From assembly GCA_021018995.1 (NCBI GenBank), contig CM037587.1, positions 68,157,604 to 68,221,603 of the forward strand: DNA of 64,000 nt, written 5' to 3'. Shown here one piece after another: positions 1-9,959 of this stretch (position 1 is its first letter; every line of letters begins with the position of its first letter). The stretch comes from Chloranthus sessilifolius. Taxonomy: Eukaryota; Streptophyta; Magnoliopsida; Chloranthales; Chloranthaceae. The notes below the pieces were generated by a model. The model was not told the DNA's origin. It was given only the letters and a program-made list of their open reading frames with translations, and ran no database searches. The position numbers and the translations under genes were made by a program.

Positions 1-64
1 TTAAGGCAGTTTCTAGAAGGTTAAGGACCGATCCAAGTGTGACCAATTGCATGCGAGTGATGGA

Positions 65-220
65 GCGTGCAATTTGATTACACGCACTGAACAGGGCACC
101 AAATCAGCTCCTAAGCAAGCCCACAGGGAGAACTGGCCTGGTCCAAGTGGGACCAATTGTGCCCCAGCTATGGGGCGTACAATCGAATTGCGTGCACTTG
201 AGTGGGCGTGTAATTCGAGG
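65..220. repeat. Array of inverted-repeat words (GCGTGCAAT type)
   Basis: Three imperfect palindromes built on GCGTGCAAT / ATTGCACGC occur at about 67-86, 174-195 and 204-218. The flanks of the first two, GATCCAAGTGTGACCAATTG and its relative at 143-160, are also repeated. The layout resembles the hairpin arrays at 58261, 59866 and 63584, but the word is different. Confidence 0.6.
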
Positions 221-240
221 CTTTCCCTAGGCTAAGTTGG

Positions 241-405
241 GTATGAACCACAAGGCTATTATTGCAGCCTGTGCTTCGACTATATACTATTGTTTCAGTA
301 TATAGTCCCCATATTAGGGTTATGGGGTCTAAACCACAGAACTATTATTTCAGCTTGTGTTCAGTCATATACTATTGTTTCAGTATATGGTCCCCGTATT
401 AGGGT
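241..405. repeat. 82-bp direct tandem repeat, two copies
   Basis: Unit 1 (241-320) and unit 2 (324-405) both read from an ...ACCACA-G-CTATTATT start, through ATACTATTGTTTCAGTATAT, to GGGTTT. They differ at a few positions. The unit holds a small inverted repeat around ATACTATTGTTTCAGTAT. Confidence 0.85.
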
Positions 406-1295
406 TTAAAGCTTTTCGAGAAGGAAAGTCTCTTCCGAAAGTTATGGGCAAGGTCAAAGGTTGACCGAATAGGTTTGTATACTCTGAGAGGGCAAAATTG
501 GGGTGTCTACAGTACCAGTTCAATTCACGGATTAACTGCCCTACCAATTCGATTCACGGATTTGTATTCAAAGTTCACATGCAGAATTCACATTTAAGAT
601 CGATTCACCGATGCGCCGTCGTGCCGGTTCGATTCACGGATTCACCACCGTGCCGATTCTATTCATATTAAGAATGAGGTTGTAGGAGTCACGTCAAAAA
701 TAGTATTCAAGGACAAGGTGCATAGTTCATATGTGAAAATTGAATTCATGCGTAGAAATAACGCCCACATACAGAAATAGAGTTCATGTACAGAAGCAGC
801 GCGCTAATGTCAGAGTTCAGAAGTCAAGGAGTCAGATTCATGTTCATGTTCATGTTCATTTGCGTATTTAGGTTTACACTTCTAATATCAGATTTCAAAG
901 TTTCAGAGTTCATATTTCAATTTCAATTATTCAAAATTTTCGAAAGTAAAAAGAGATTCAAATCATGAATTTTCCTACAAATCATTAACCATGCAAATAG
1001 ATTCAAATATGCATATGAGTTAAGCTCTAAAATTACATTTTCATTTCATATTATCATGATATCCATGAATCCAAAATCAAAATATAACCTTGCAGTGAAA
1101 TTCCCCTACCTTAATGTCGGAATCATGCAAAAACAAGTGCGTGAATTGAGGCAGAGATCTTATCTACTGTCTCCCGAATTTATCCTAGATCATCAACTAT
1201 TCATATACTATATATCAGTGACGAGAACTTTGCATGAAATAGGGTTCCTTCAGCTTAAACAGACCAAAGTTTAGACACTCAAAAACATGGCACCT

Positions 1296-1496
1296 TGCTA
1301 TAACGAGCTCTCAGGGTCGCTACAGCTAGCTCTTCAGGTGTCATGTGGCACCAATGGCTCGCTACAACGAGTTTCCACAGAGCCGATTTGGCCTAAAATT
1401 TCACTATACACTCGCTATAGTGAGGGATTAAGAAATGAACTCGCTACAGCGAGCTTGCAAGGTGCCCTATTTAATGCCAAGTTCGTTGTAGCAAGG
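1296..1496. repeat. Palindromic-word array A (CTCGCTACAGCGAG)
   Basis: Six degenerate copies of CTCGCTRYAGCGAG occur, at about 1296, 1317, 1358, 1411, 1440 and 1482. The best is CTCGCTACAGCGAG at 1440-1453. The sequence between them is unrelated apart from a GATTTGGCCT string that is also found in array B. Confidence 0.85.
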
Positions 1497-2150
1497 GGTT
1501 CAAAACTCCAAAACCCTTGGCTTCTTCTTCTAAGTCCAAAAATCTTATTTTCTTTGCATAATTCTAATCCTAATTATCTAATCTGATCTAATTTCATGCC
1601 ATAAGATTCACTCATGGATTTTCTTTACCTTAAAAACTCGCGCATGCAACGTCCGTAACTACCAGAATCGGGAAAGATCAGTGTCTACACCTCTCACATG
1701 ACCGATTCTCGAAATTCTTTGCCCATATCCAAATTCACATGATCAAGTTCGAAATTTCTGAAAAATTGAGACTCATGTGCTAGCGGTACGATGCCTACCT
1801 TCCTCGAAGTCACGCGAAGCAAAGAAACATCCTATCGATGGCTTCCCACCCTCAATCTACATCACATAGTACTTGTAAAACACATGTCAGTGACTGAAGA
1901 ACCACACATGTCGGAGTTTCTCAAAACTGAGGTGGAATGGACAAGCTCGTGGTAACCTCGGATCATGTGTAATGTGTCCCAATTTGCTGCTAAATTTTGA
2001 CCTTTAAAACATTGGATTTGTGGAATTGCTAATTCACACAAATTATAGAGCTCGTTGTCCTCTTTCTAACATCATGAGAATCACTTAATTCCGAGTTCAA
2101 GGTCAAACGTTATGACCAAATTACCGAGCTTGTGTCGGCACCCAACTCTA

Positions 2151-2325
2151 GCTCGTTGTAGCGAGCTACAAGGGTCGCTGTAGCGAGGTGTTCAGAACTC
2201 AGGACCTCGCTGTAGCGAGGTTGAACAGTGCCATTTTTTGGCCTGAAACTCTATGTAACACTCACTGTAGCGAGTGCTTAAGAAAGGACCTCGCTGCAGT
2301 GAGGTACAAAGGTATCTGCAGTGAC
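2151..2325. repeat. Palindromic-word array B (CTCGCTGTAGCGAG)
   Basis: Copies lie at 2151-2166, 2174-2187, 2205-2220 (CCTCGCTGTAGCGAGG), 2260-2275 and 2289-2304, with a sixth weak copy near 2314. This is the diverged tandem partner of array A. The block from array to AGGTAAGC-like site is about 285-300 bp in both copies. Confidence 0.85.
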
Positions 2326-3397
2326 TGTGGTATAAATTTTTACCTTCTTGTACATCCCCAAACCCGAAAATTCCTAAAATCTAAGGCATGTAATGTCCAA
2401 TTCACACACCGACAATGCCAAGACTGTCCTACTTCATCAAATCGATAATCCCATCCTCACATCACACGCATGCAATGATTTCGGCGATTGATTTCAGGAA
2501 TATCAATTTCAAACCCTCTCACACGTCTGATCCCCGAGATCCTTGCATACAATTTAAATACTCGCGATCAGACTCTAATCTTGGAAGTCGAGGTTTACAT
2601 GATCACGATACGATGCTTACCTTCTAGATTTTGCGCATGCAATGTCTTTGTGGTGAACGATGTTGGGATTTTGGCGCGAAAGCTTCTCGTTCATCCAATC
2701 CTAATGATGATACAACTCGAAGATTCTCGCGTGGACGGAACAAAACAAGATCTCCTTGAAGAAGAGGGATTTTGCGAGAATTGATGGCTGAAATCTCACA
2801 AGAATGGAGGAGAAAAAAGAAAATGAAATGCAAAACCCCTTTTTCTCTTTTCTTCTCAGCTCTCTTGTGAGAGAAATCACAAGTGATTTCTACATGGGTG
2901 GTTGTTTTGGATTTATAATTGAGAGGGTGATTTGGTGTATAACTGGTACACCAAAATTGGTGCATACACTTCTATTTCTCTTCTTCTCCACTCGGTTTCT
3001 CTTCACACAGATTTTTCATGCAAATTTTGTTTTTGCATGGAGTGGTTCTCTCTTAACTTATGGGGTCAGATTCAGTGTAACACTGACATACCGAAGACGG
3101 TGTACAGACTTTTATAAAAAAAAATTCAACAATAAGGTCCAATTCCCACAACAGGTTTTGATACCATACCTTGTGTTTACAAACCAAGTTCTTCACCAAT
3201 GGTGCTCTCATGAAGCTTGTGTAATTCTTTACAGAATTGAATACATATACCTTAGTAAGAAGGTACACATTCTAAATTAATTAAAATAATTGGTAAATCC
3301 TAGGCACAAATCGTCTACGGCATTGAACACGTGCAGTCGGTCGGCATGTTCGGGTTCGAAAATTTTTGAGATGTTACAGTAGCTCCCTGAAGAGGAT

Positions 3398-3664
3398 GCA
3401 CGAGTACATAATGTCTTCCATGTCTCTACATTGGGACGATATATTCCAGATCCGAGTCACTTATTTCTAGAAGAAGTCGTCGAACTACGAGAAGACTTGA
3501 CCTACACTGAGAGACCCATGCAAATTCTAAATCAGAAGGAATAGTAGTTGCATTCAAAAACTATTCCTCTAGTGAAGGTCCTTTGGAAGAACTAGGACGT
3601 TGAAAGCGCTAAATGGGAGTTAGAATCTAAAATGCGAACGAACTACCCTCATTTGTTTGAAGGT
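3398..3664 (+). pseudogene. Tail of a Ty3/gypsy pol polyprotein (integrase C-terminus/chromodomain end)
   Basis: Reading from 3398 in one frame gives RVHNVFHVSTLGRYIPDPSH, then ELREDLTYTERPMQIL, then SKTIPLVKVLWKN and ends KMRTNYPHLFEG. This order and wording is typical of the last 90 residues of chromovirus pol and matches, diverged, the tail at 14430-14674. Three in-frame stops (two adjacent after NQKE, one after WKN) show it is dead. It begins about 20 bp after the LTR edge at 3378, with nothing of the rest of pol upstream, so a deletion or nested insertion removed it. Confidence 0.85.
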
Positions 3665-4030
3665 ACTAGAGCTACTCTAGAATCTTAATTGTAAATTCTG
3701 ATTGCTTGAATGCGACTTTGATTGCTTGAATAGGATTTCCTGAATATGATTCTGCTTGCTTGAATATAAGTCTTGACCTCTGAATATGATCACTTGAATA
3801 TGTCTTTGATCCCTTGATATAATTGCTCGAATGTGATCCCGATTGCTTGATTTTGACCCCGAATTTGCGTGAGTATGAATCTGATTCCATGATATGGATT
3901 TGATTTCTTGACTTCTTGACTTCTTGATTTCTTGATTTCTTGACTTCTTGATGTTTCTTGACTTCTTGACTTCTTGAAGTTACCATTTGACTGCTTGATA
4001 GTGATTAGACTTCTTCATATGACTCATGCT
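3665..4030. repeat. Degenerate CTTGAATATGATT tandem tract
   Basis: GATTGCTTGAATATGATT-like units recur from about 3695 to 3850. A purer TTCTTGACTTCTTGA stretch follows at 3895-3975. No gene is visible; the long minus ORF here simply reads the repeat. Confidence 0.8.
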
Positions 4031-4542
4031 ACTTGATCTGGTTTTGATAGATTGATATAGTCGTGATCTTTTCTTGCATCACTTCTTTCTTAATATAGAT
4101 TGATTTTCTGGACATGATATGATTTTGATATTGATATTGATCATGCTTGTATTCATATCCCTTATGCTTAATAGGTGTGATTAGATTGTTTGATGCCACC
4201 ATAAACGGTGTTATAGATTGATTGATTGACATTGACCGCTTTGAGTCGAGTTGACATAGTAAATAAGAAGTCACCGATCGACCACATGTTCGAGAGGTTT
4301 TAATTAATAAGATTTTCTCGATTGATTGATAAAGAAAAATCATCACCTACCGACAAACAAATCTTACCCTGAGTAAAAATCATTAGGGTCTAGGCCGTAG
4401 GCGATAACTGTCAAGGTTGGTCAACCAATATACCCCTCCTAGAAAACTTGAAAGGGTGACAAGATCGCACCTATCATCAACATAACTGAAAATTTATCTT
4501 GATCCTTAACCTTCATCTATTTGATGTATAAAAACTTTTTAG
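4031..4542. other. No gene seen; AT-rich element interior
   Basis: This stretch contains GATATTGATATTGATCATG-like low complexity (4110-4150). It ends in a pyrimidine-poor TTTTTTAG acceptor-like site immediately before the ATG at 4543. Nothing else could be supported. Confidence 0.4.
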
Positions 4543-4944
4543 ATGAACATATCCTTGAGGAGGAAATTAGAAAAGCAAAGCGCCGAACTAGAGGCTGAGC
4601 AAGATGTTGAAGTAGAGGAATGAGACGATCAGAAATTCCTGCTCCAATTAATGAAGACTCAACAAGACTTGCTCCTTAGAGCAATGTATAATAATCGTAT
4701 TCATCGTGGTATATGCCAAAACTTGTTGGGTCATCCCCCAAGACCCAACCCGCAACAAAAGGTCTACGCTACAATTATTTCTTGTTTTGAAGATGAGATG
4801 TACAATTATACCATAATGATGGAAGATGTTGATAAGGGAGTCAGTGAGGCAACTGCCCACGTAGAACATGCAGAGAACCAACTAGGCGAGATAGCCCAAT
4901 GCCTGGGCGAGATTAAGAAACTCCTGAGAAGACTAGGAGCCTGA
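4543..4944 (+). pseudogene. Coiled-coil ORF of a pol-less LTR element, exon-like block 1
   Basis: The product is not a family I recognise. From the ATG right after TTTTTTAG, one frame runs 133 codons with a single TGA at codon 27 (4621-4623). It begins MNISLRRKLEKQSAELEAEQ, is strongly charged and heptad-like, and ends in GEIAQCLGEIKKLLRRLGA before TGA. It is the first of four blocks (4543, 5495, 6083, 6603) that each start with ATG just after, or within about 15 nt of, an AG acceptor-like site and encode Lys/Glu-rich coiled coils. The row ends at a polypurine tract and LTR start at 7092. I infer a multi-exon accessory ORF of a non-autonomous (LARD-like) element. Confidence 0.45.
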
Positions 4945-5494
4945 TAGAAAAGAGCAATAAGATTTTTTCTGATTTACCATTTTACTCCATTTTGAAAAGG
5001 TATAGGTAAAAGGGTTTGTTAAAAGTATTTTAGGAAAACTTTTCTTTTTTAGATTTTGTGAGATTTTGGGACGCCTTGCCCCTGTTTTACGGCAAAGGCA
5101 GTTATTTTGGAAACTTTGAAAAATAATGGTTGGTATTTTATTTTGTTTAAAAACTTGGTTGCTTTGCCAAGTTGTTTTGAATGGCAATAGCAAGAAATAT
5201 TGTGAAAACTTATGGAAAATTTGTGGATGATTATTTTAGGTGTTTTGGATAAAATATCTTCTTGAAAACTTTGACTATCTTTATGTTCTTGCATGATTGA
5301 TTCAAATGGATAATCATAGCATCTCATTTTGAAAATTTTGATCACCCTCATAATTGTCTTGATTTGGCAAAAAGTTGATACCTATAGAACCTTGTCTTGA
5401 AAACTCTGGTTATTTAGAAGCCCGAAAATTTGAAATTTTTCCTTACTTGTTTTTTTACTTCAATTTTTACTAGAAAAACTTGAACTTATTTCAG
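4945..5494. other. Intron-like AT-rich spacer between coiled-coil blocks 1 and 2
   Basis: T-rich sequence with many TTTTGGAAAA-like motifs and no credible ORF. It ends in CTTATTTCAG directly before ATG at 5495, a plausible 3' splice site. Confidence 0.35.
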
Positions 5495-5829
5495 ATGAAC
5501 CCGATAGATGACCCCTGTACACTATGGATACTAATAGAGAAACAGTGCTAGAACACTTCACATTTCTACGAAAATCACTTGAATACAATCGAAGGATCAT
5601 GAATCAAAATGTACTAGAAGACCGCCAGATGCAGACTTCCACACAAGAGGGAGTACGGAGTACTTCGAGGAGACAAACCTAGGAGAGTTCAACTCCTGAT
5701 AGAGTTGAAGTGTATAGAAGAAAACTATATTGAAGACCTGAAGCGCTTGAAGAATCTTGATAAAAGCCTTCATAATCTGATAACTAACATAGAAAGGCTA
5801 AAAGCTGAGAGAATTACCCCTGATCATTA
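5495..5829 (+). pseudogene. Coiled-coil exon-like block 2 (frameshifted)
   Basis: ATG follows TTATTTCAG. The first frame stops after 17 codons, but another frame opens at 5524 (MDTNRETVLEHFTFLRKSLE) and runs to a stop at 5680. A third piece at about 5716-5829 reads EENYIEDLKRLKNLDKSLHN and onward as a heptad-like coil to a TAG. The pieces look like one exon broken by indels. Sequence just after (5840-5905) weakly resembles the end of block 3 (HFARIEENRVK against HARYEHK), suggesting the exons arose by duplication. Confidence 0.35.
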
Positions 5830-6082
5830 GAGATGGGAATTTAGAAATCTCATGCTATGACTTGTTTTGCCTTGATGCATGCTCGATATGAGCATAAAGA
5901 CTTCTAGGAACTTGATGTTGACTATTTCAATGGAAATATAGTTTGAATATTATGAAAATTTTTGAATTGTGGTCAAATTCTGAATATAATTCTTAATTAC
6001 ACATCAACTATTCTTATACTTGAACACTATCTTGCAATTAGTAAAGAAAACTACATCAACACTAAAAGTAAACCTCCTACAG

Positions 6083-6301
6083 ATGGACGCTTACAGTCAA
6101 ATTCCTGAGACACTGCATGAAATTCAATAAGGGAGAAAGATGTTGTGCAGATACGAATGAATGCACCTACAACAAATGAAGGACCACGAAAATATGTTGA
6201 CCTGCATTCAAAAGAAAAAGAACAACATAAAGAGAGAAAAGTATACTGTAGAATATTTCGCTATGACTCATTTTGCTCGCATCGAAGAAAATCGTGTCAA
6301 A
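6083..6301 (+). pseudogene. Coiled-coil exon-like block 3 with good splice sites
   Basis: This is the clearest of the blocks: CCTCCTACAG|ATG at its start and AAA|GTAAGT at its end delimit exactly 73 codons. The frame reads MDAYSQIPETLHEIQ, then MKDHENMLTCIQKKKNNIKR, and ends THFARIEENRVK. Two in-frame stops (one TAA, one TGA) break it. The splice signals together with the retained phase argue that it was once a translated exon. Confidence 0.45.
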
Positions 6302-6602
6302 GTAAGTGACTAGCCTATGAAACTGCCAAGAGTGGGAAGACTATTTCCAGCTCATCGAAGAGACAGGTTGTGAACAAACTCGATCTTGCTTGAACAGAAC
6401 TCAACAATTAATCTGCTCATATGAACGGGCTCTACATGAGGAAAGGAAGGTATGAATTGTCATAAAACTTGATTGAACCAGAATGATTGCTGATCTTGAT
6501 TGCTTGTAATTTGTAAGAATTCTTGAAAATCTGCTTATTTTATGTGCGAGGTCATGTTGGTCACTATTATTGTTACATAATTAAAAATTGCTAGAAACGA
6601 AC

Positions 6603-7147
6603 ATGCCTCTAAACTTTAATGACTTTGATGTTTTCACAAATGAGAAGTGCAATGACTCATTAGTTACAATGACGGAACTAAAACGTAAGAAGAAGAAACT
6701 GGAACGGGAAGAACTTCTTCTCTTTCATCAATGTTCTTTGTACAGATCATCGATCTAGTATCTCGAAATGCAAATCGACAACTTGACTAGTGAAAAACAC
6801 ATCTTATTGATCCATATTTCTCTTCTCAGAGGAAATTCATCTTGTAAACATGAAGTTGTTCGACACATGAATGACGTGAAATTGAGAATCGAAAATTGTA
6901 CGTGGCACCTCACTAAGGAAGTCACTGAACTTGGCCAAAGTGAGGAAATTCTAACAATGGTCCAAGACGAGATTGACAGACATGACACCGTTATCGCTGG
7001 AACCGAAACCTTGATGGAAATCACAAGTATTTACGAAACATCCTTAATAGTTTCGATTCCAAGGATGAAATCCTCTTTAAGGAGGAGAGGATGTAACACA
7101 TGTCCCTCAATTTCTGTGTTAGTTAAACTGTTGACTAAGACCTGGTG
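6603..7147 (+). pseudogene. Coiled-coil exon-like block 4, running into the 3' LTR
   Basis: An acceptor-like TTGCTAG lies 15 nt upstream. The frame starts MPLNFNDFDVFTNEKCNDSL, passes through a KRKKKKLEREELLL coil and one TAG, then reads MQIDNLTSEKHILL and on to EVTELGQSEEILTMVQDEID. It reads through the polypurine tract AAGGAGGAGAGGA into the LTR starting at 7092, so the natural stop has been lost or lies upstream. I know of no matching enzyme domain; it is predicted to be helical. Confidence 0.45.
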
Positions 7148-7580
7148 AGACCTGACTATGTCAGGAGACTGCCTAAGGCCAGGTCCATAAAAAATTGTGA
7201 GGCACCCACCTTAGGCTGATGGGATAATACCTATTTATTTGAATGGGTGTGTTAGAAATTTAGTAAAACACACACCACATCTTATGCCTTGTAACATGTC
7301 CAGATTGTTTCTTAATGGACCTTGACTCGAGGTTTGACCCGAATTGGGCCTGAGCATTGGTGGAGATGAGGGGATCGTCACCAATGGATCGAATTTTGAA
7401 ATTGATCATAGGATTATTTGTTGTGTTGAGTCAAACCTTGACCCATAAAATAGAACCATCTAGATGCACTAATACATGAGACTATATATTTGTTCTTTGC
7501 ATTGAATGGTGGCATTTCTTGTAATTTTGACTAAAACCCAAGGGAAATTATAACTAAAATTTCTAAGTTTAGTAATTAGA
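7079..7580 (+). mobile_element. Polypurine tract and start of a 3' LTR, cut by the 7581 insertion
   Basis: AAGGAGGAGAGGA (7079-7091) is followed at 7092 by TGTAACACATGTCCCTC, a textbook polypurine tract plus LTR start. About 490 bp of this LTR remain before another TGTAAC LTR begins at 7581. No matching 5' LTR is recognisable upstream in the window. Confidence 0.6.
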
Positions 7581-7680
7581 TGTAACGGCCCAGATTTTCA
7601 TATGTTGTATTTGTGGTTAATAACATTTGGTCTTCAAGATTCTATATTAATTAAGTCATTAGTTAACACAAGCTATGAGA

Positions 7681-7734
7681 TAGCCTGCTGGTTAAAGACT
7701 TGAGTTATAGGCAAGAGGTCAGAGGTTTGAAACT
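7681..7734 (+). promoter_or_regulatory. tRNA-like A-box/B-box pair inside the LTR
   Basis: TAGCCTGCTGG (7681-7691) resembles a Pol III A box, and GGTTTGAAACT (7724-7734) resembles a B box (GGTTCGANNCC) about 43 nt downstream, as in tRNA-derived SINE heads. The same pair is present in the minus LTR at 45108-45161. Whether it was ever active is unknown. Confidence 0.4.
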
Positions 7735-8240
7735 TGATACGTAAGTTTCGACCTTTATTTTAGACTTTAAAGTAAAAGCCTATACACCCCTTGTTGGTGT
7801 GTCAGCTTAACACTGAATAATCTCTTTTATGTGATAGAAAAATGGGTTACGGAGGAACCTAATTATAATCTCTTTGAGAATTCACCTTAAGAAAAGAATC
7901 GTAAGGAACCCTAACCATCACTACTCTTCTCCGTCAACCCATCTCTTTTAATCCACCCTAAAATTTGTTGAGAATTCTTCCACGAGAATCGTCCCGAATA
8001 TTGAGATCAAGGAGAAAGAAGGAAAACCTAGACAAGCTAAAGTGTGGAACCCGATCTCCTCAAAACACGTTCATCGTAGATCCACCGTCAAGCTTCAAGA
8101 GGTAGTTATTATCATCGCGAAATACTTGATCCAAAATTGTTTAAATTATATCTTCAAATCTTAGTTATCAGATTTTTAATTCTTATTTTCGGACCTCAAC
8201 TTTGGGAGAAATGAGGGTTTGTTCTTCGTGCCCGCACAGT

Positions 8241-8394
8241 CTCGCTCGAGCGAGAACGCTTCAGGAAATGAGGCAAAACTTTTGGCCAAATCTCGTTCAA
8301 GCGAGTTTGATTGTCACTCGAGCGAAATGCCTAAGAGTACAAAAAAATCCTTGGGGCATAAGTGGCTCAAGCGAATACCACTTGTCGCTCTAGT
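8241..8394. repeat. Palindromic-word array C (CTCGCTCGAGCGAG)
   Basis: A perfect 14-bp palindrome lies at 8241-8254. It is followed by diverged copies at 8292-8305 (CTCGTTCAAGCGAG), 8315-8325, 8364-8373 and 8385-8394. The word is the same as in array D at 47077-47245, which belongs to a different element. Confidence 0.85.
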
Positions 8395-8739
8395 AAGTTA
8401 GGCCAGACTTATGTGTTACAACCCTCTTTCTCGAGTCAATGTTAAGTACCTATCGTTTGAACTTCTAATTGACCTCTGATGCATCAGTTGGGTATGTGAT
8501 GTAGAAAAGGGAATCGATCGCCATCAATAAAGATTAACTCATTCCTTCTTGTGACATTAGGACCCAAGGTAGGGGAATTACAATGCACACCTATCTGTTA
8601 TCTTTGAATTCATAGTCATTTAATGATTATTGAGTTAGAAATGCCCCTTATAGTTAGAATTAGAATGCAAAACCATCTATTGTTGTACTGGTTTTGCATA
8701 CTTGAAATTGATTTAATGCATATTGAACATGTGGCATGC

Positions 8740-8935
8740 CTAAGATATAGAACTTTCGTGGAACATTGACACTCATTGAACATTGGAACTCATCGAATAG
8801 TGACACTCATTGAACATTGAAACGCATTGAATCCCCATTCAACATTGGAACTCATCGAACATCAAAAATGCATTGAACCCCCATTGAATATTGGAACTCA
8901 TCGAACATTGAAACACATTGAACTCTCACTGAATA
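8740..8935. repeat. GAACATTGAAACTCATT low-complexity tandem tract
   Basis: About ten degenerate units of CATTGAACATTGGAACTCAT occur within the LTR. Comparable tracts are at 19250-19375 (+) and, on the other strand, 840-960 and 41690-42110. Confidence 0.85.
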
Positions 8936-9863
8936 TGAGAGATTAAGTCTAAATTCTGGATTAGCTATGTATTGTGAACAAAATATTATGATGTTAAAAC
9001 ATGCATGTGATTTGAAGAGTTGAACTAAACGAATCTTGTACAACGGCACCCACTGAACCGTGCTTCGCCACCTACTGAACCGTGACGACGGCCTCTGAAC
9101 CGCCCAAGCATTCCTCACAACGCAGGAGCTTGAGCATACTGAAAAAGTGTTCATAAACGATGATGGTTGGGATTCCCATCAGCTGCCTATGGCTCGAGCT
9201 CTATACTTGCATGAGAGATTCTTAAGTTATTATTTCAGTCATGCATAAACATAACAAGTTGCATTTAACATGTAATGAAAACCTCGTTAAATTTGCATTC
9301 ATATGAAACGTGAGATAAGTGACTAAACGATCGTATGGAACTAAATCTCGAACATGGCAATAAGACTCCTTGAAATTGAATTTCTTAGAGATTAAACTCG
9401 AATTGATCATTGAAAATTGTGTTTGAGTAAATAAGATGCAGGTTTATATTGTGATTATCCTATTGAGCTCATAGAATTTTTAGTGCGCCCCGACACTATG
9501 TGTCACAAGTACTGACGCTAACAAGGATCCCAATTTGGCACCAGAAGATGAGGAAGATCTTCCGCCTGAGAGTTATTATCCTTCGTCGATCTCGGTTTTG
9601 TTACTTGGTACAATTTTAATGAATGTCATTAGAATATTTGTTTACATTGATGTGCGTACCATTGTTTGTGTGACTAACGGCCATCATCGATGGTACTTTA
9701 CTTTGAATGAATGATTTAGTTATGGATGTTGAACATTTATTTCGGTTTATAATTTCTTGATCTGCATCGATACTAGTGAAACTCTATGTATAGATTATGA
9801 CCTATGATCTAGTGACCCGAAAATCTCTATGTTTTCGGCTTGGAAATTTCAGGTCATTACAGT

Positions 9864-9875
9864 TGGTAATAGGGT
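9864..9875 (+). promoter_or_regulatory. Degenerate primer-binding site
   Basis: TGGTAATAGGGT lies two bases after the LTR end. It matches the initiator-Met primer-binding site usual for this group (TGGTATCAGAGC) at 8 of 12 positions. Confidence 0.5.
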
Positions 9876-9959
9876 GATGGCTTTAAGTCTTGTCGAGACA
9901 TAAGTAGGAATTTCACGACCTCCCTTGACTTATTCCTTGTTCAATCCTGACCTATCCCA

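Larger units (their letters stand above)
1..511 (+). mobile_element. 3' part of an LTR (truncated by the window start)
   Basis: No coding potential is visible. The segment ends at 511 with GGGGTGTCTACA, nearly the same terminus as the LTR ending at 58896 (TTTAGGTGTCTACA), so I read it as the 3' end of an LTR of that family in + orientation. It carries a hairpin-word array (65-220) and an 82-bp direct repeat (241-405), both described separately. Sequence after 511 belongs to a different element, so this copy is truncated or interrupted. The family assignment rests only on the shared terminus and on the array preceding it. Confidence 0.5.
512..3378 (-). mobile_element. Stacked antisense Ty3/gypsy-type LTR fragments
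   Basis: No ORF here looks like a gene. The right edge reads TGTAACATCTC on the minus strand from 3378, the usual TGTAAC start of chromovirus LTRs. Minus-strand AGGTAAGC, a splice-donor-like string also typical near the LTR leader, lies opposite 2620 and 1796. 840-960 is a TTCA-rich low-complexity tract like those at 8740 and 19250, read on the opposite strand. Two homologous blocks (about 1290-1830 and 2150-2650) each contain an array of CTCGCTGTAGCGAG-like words. At 520-660 a GATTCACGGATT unit recurs. Boundaries inside the stack are uncertain. Confidence 0.55.
7581..9861 (+). mobile_element. 5' LTR of a Tekay/Del-like chromovirus (2281 bp)
   Basis: The LTR starts TGTAACGGCCCAGATTTTC and ends GGTCATTACA, so its ends are short inverted repeats (TGTAA.../...TTACA). 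A degenerate primer-binding site and gag follow directly. The first 220 bp match a minus-strand LTR start at 45044-45261 with about 16 differences. Inside are a tRNA-like A/B-box stretch (7681-7734), an AGGTAG donor-like site near 8100, palindrome array C (8241-8394), a GAACATTGAA tract (8740-8935) and a CTGAACCG repeat (9050-9105). The candidate left target-site base run is TTAGA (7576-7580). There is no 3' LTR copy downstream. Confidence 0.85.

Noticed and set aside
2804-3280. 158-codon ORF in the first antisense LTR
   Set aside because: Overlaps other frames of similar length on both strands, no domain, and lies within antisense LTR sequence bounded at 3378.
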